Below are positions 63,397 through 64,000 of a stretch of 64,000 nucleotides of DNA, piece after piece. Each line of letters opens with the position of its first letter. Position 1 is the first letter of the stretch. Made by a program: the position numbers and the translations under genes. The stretch comes from Stieleria bergensis (GTDB lineage: Bacteria > Planctomycetota > Planctomycetia > Pirellulales > Pirellulaceae). The notes under the pieces are model-generated. The model ran no database searches. It was not told where the DNA came from and saw only the letters and a list, made by a program, of their open reading frames with translations. The stretch spans positions 2,969,124-3,033,123 of the forward strand of contig CP036272.1 of NCBI GenBank assembly GCA_007745635.1, in the 5' to 3' direction.

Positions 63397-64000
63397 TTCA
63401 GGACCCGTCTGTTGGTGACAATCGAGTTTGATGCGAGATCAGGGCAGGATGAAACGACGAAACACTCGCCGCCTAAGCCTGCATCAACCTTTCTCGGCAG
63501 CAGATTATGCGGCCTGTACGGGTTTTGACGCATTCGCGTCTGTTTAACGAATCGCAGGCCGCAAACTTTGCCCAGCTTCTCGCGCTGGCTGGCAGAGCGT
63601 GTTGGCTGGCAGAGCGTGTTGGCTGGCAGAGCGTGTTGGCTGGGAATACAAGCCAGTGACGAACCGGGAGCGGGCGGTGCACATCAGCCCGAAGGGACTG
63701 ATTGGCACACGATGTAGGATCCCGCTGCGCGGATGAGCGCGCTTTGCGATGGCGATTGGTCGCGTTTTGTGTTCTTGGCTTGTGCTTCGATTCGAAGCGG
63801 CTAAATTCGCTACTCCCCGCCTTCGGAAGCATCATGATGCTTTCTCGCCGCAGCCACTCGACGAGTGCTGGCTGCTTCTTGTACTTCACAACCTCAATCA
63901 CTTTCGCAATGCCTGTTTGTCTTCAACGTGCTCGGTTTGGTCGCTGTGATGAAGCGATGGAGCGGGCATCAAATCAAATCGTGATGCGACGAATTGCCGT
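63397..64000. other. Right-end segment, 604 bp, with a 17-bp tandem repeat
   Basis: No gene I can support. A 142-codon minus-strand frame spans 63473-63901 but is interrupted in character by the tandem repeat at 63587-63643. The promoter of the hypothetical gene at 62356 should lie near 63400-63470. The right edge is cut before any further gene is recognisable. Confidence 0.4.
63587..63643. repeat. Three 17-bp tandem repeats and a partial fourth
   Basis: GGCTGGCAGAGCGTGTT is repeated three times without change, then GGCTGGG. A non-triplet period fits a non-coding location. Confidence 0.95.

Noticed and set aside
63473-63901. A 142-codon minus-strand open frame near the right edge
   Set aside because: It runs through a 17-bp non-triplet tandem repeat, has no domain, and no good start context; composition does not look coding.

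Overview
The window reads as a piece of a planctomycete chromosome, most likely from the Pirellulaceae (Rhodopirellula-like). The evidence is the mix of lineage-typical families: a planctomycete cytochrome c protein with DUF1587/1592/1588/1585-type architecture, a YTV-repeat cell-wall protein, secreted sulfatases, a DUF1559 pseudopilin-like protein, several FG-GAP/ASPIC-UnbV proteins, a Hint-domain toxin, and many short tandem repeats. Genes are loosely packed on both strands. No rRNA, tRNA or CRISPR array was seen.

Layout. 1-3105: a cytochrome c gene overlapping, by ATGA, the start of a Tat-type partner gene that runs off the left edge. 3366-6671: YTV wall protein and a sulfatase. 7023-10562: 2-hydroxyacid dehydrogenase, a small unknown, a VTT/TVP38-type membrane protein and xseA. 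10610-19640: a minus-strand cluster of two FG-GAP/ASPIC proteins around a membrane-anchored pentaheme cytochrome with TPRs. 19678-22125: a two-gene lower pentose-oxidation (Weimberg-type) module. 22459-27896: an M48 metalloprotease, three tandem AIM24/TIGR00266 paralogues and a Tat-exported protein. 28290-33835: an LRR membrane protein, a DPFG-tailed beta-propeller protein and a DUF4261 protein. 33953-38236: a GAF-PAS histidine kinase whose stop overlaps the start of an HtrA-like protease, plus a secreted unknown. 38510-40744: a zinc-ribbon membrane protein with two kinds of internal tandem repeat.

The accessory island is about 40,800-44,200. It holds a Hint-HNH polymorphic toxin and its probable immunity gene, an IS256-type transposase remnant, and copies of a structured dispersed repeat in inverted and direct orientation around the cassette. 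Composition turns AT-rich exactly where the toxin tip begins.

Right part. 44246-46362: a secreted unknown and a sulfotransferase. 46816-51709: divergent lipoproteins, one with a heme motif plus FG-GAP repeats, the other with TPR, FG-GAP and ASPIC. 51840-53761: a DUF1559 protein and, convergent to it, a 56-residue lipoprotein with a clear terminator. 54083-55106: two receiver-only response regulators. 55675-58875: RimI-like acetyltransferase, a DEDDh exonuclease-BRCT fusion and a DUF1015 protein. 59381-63396: a secreted sialidase-type, sulfatase and unknown-protein cluster that suggests use of sulfated glycans. Functions are inferred from motifs and remembered family features; no database search was possible.
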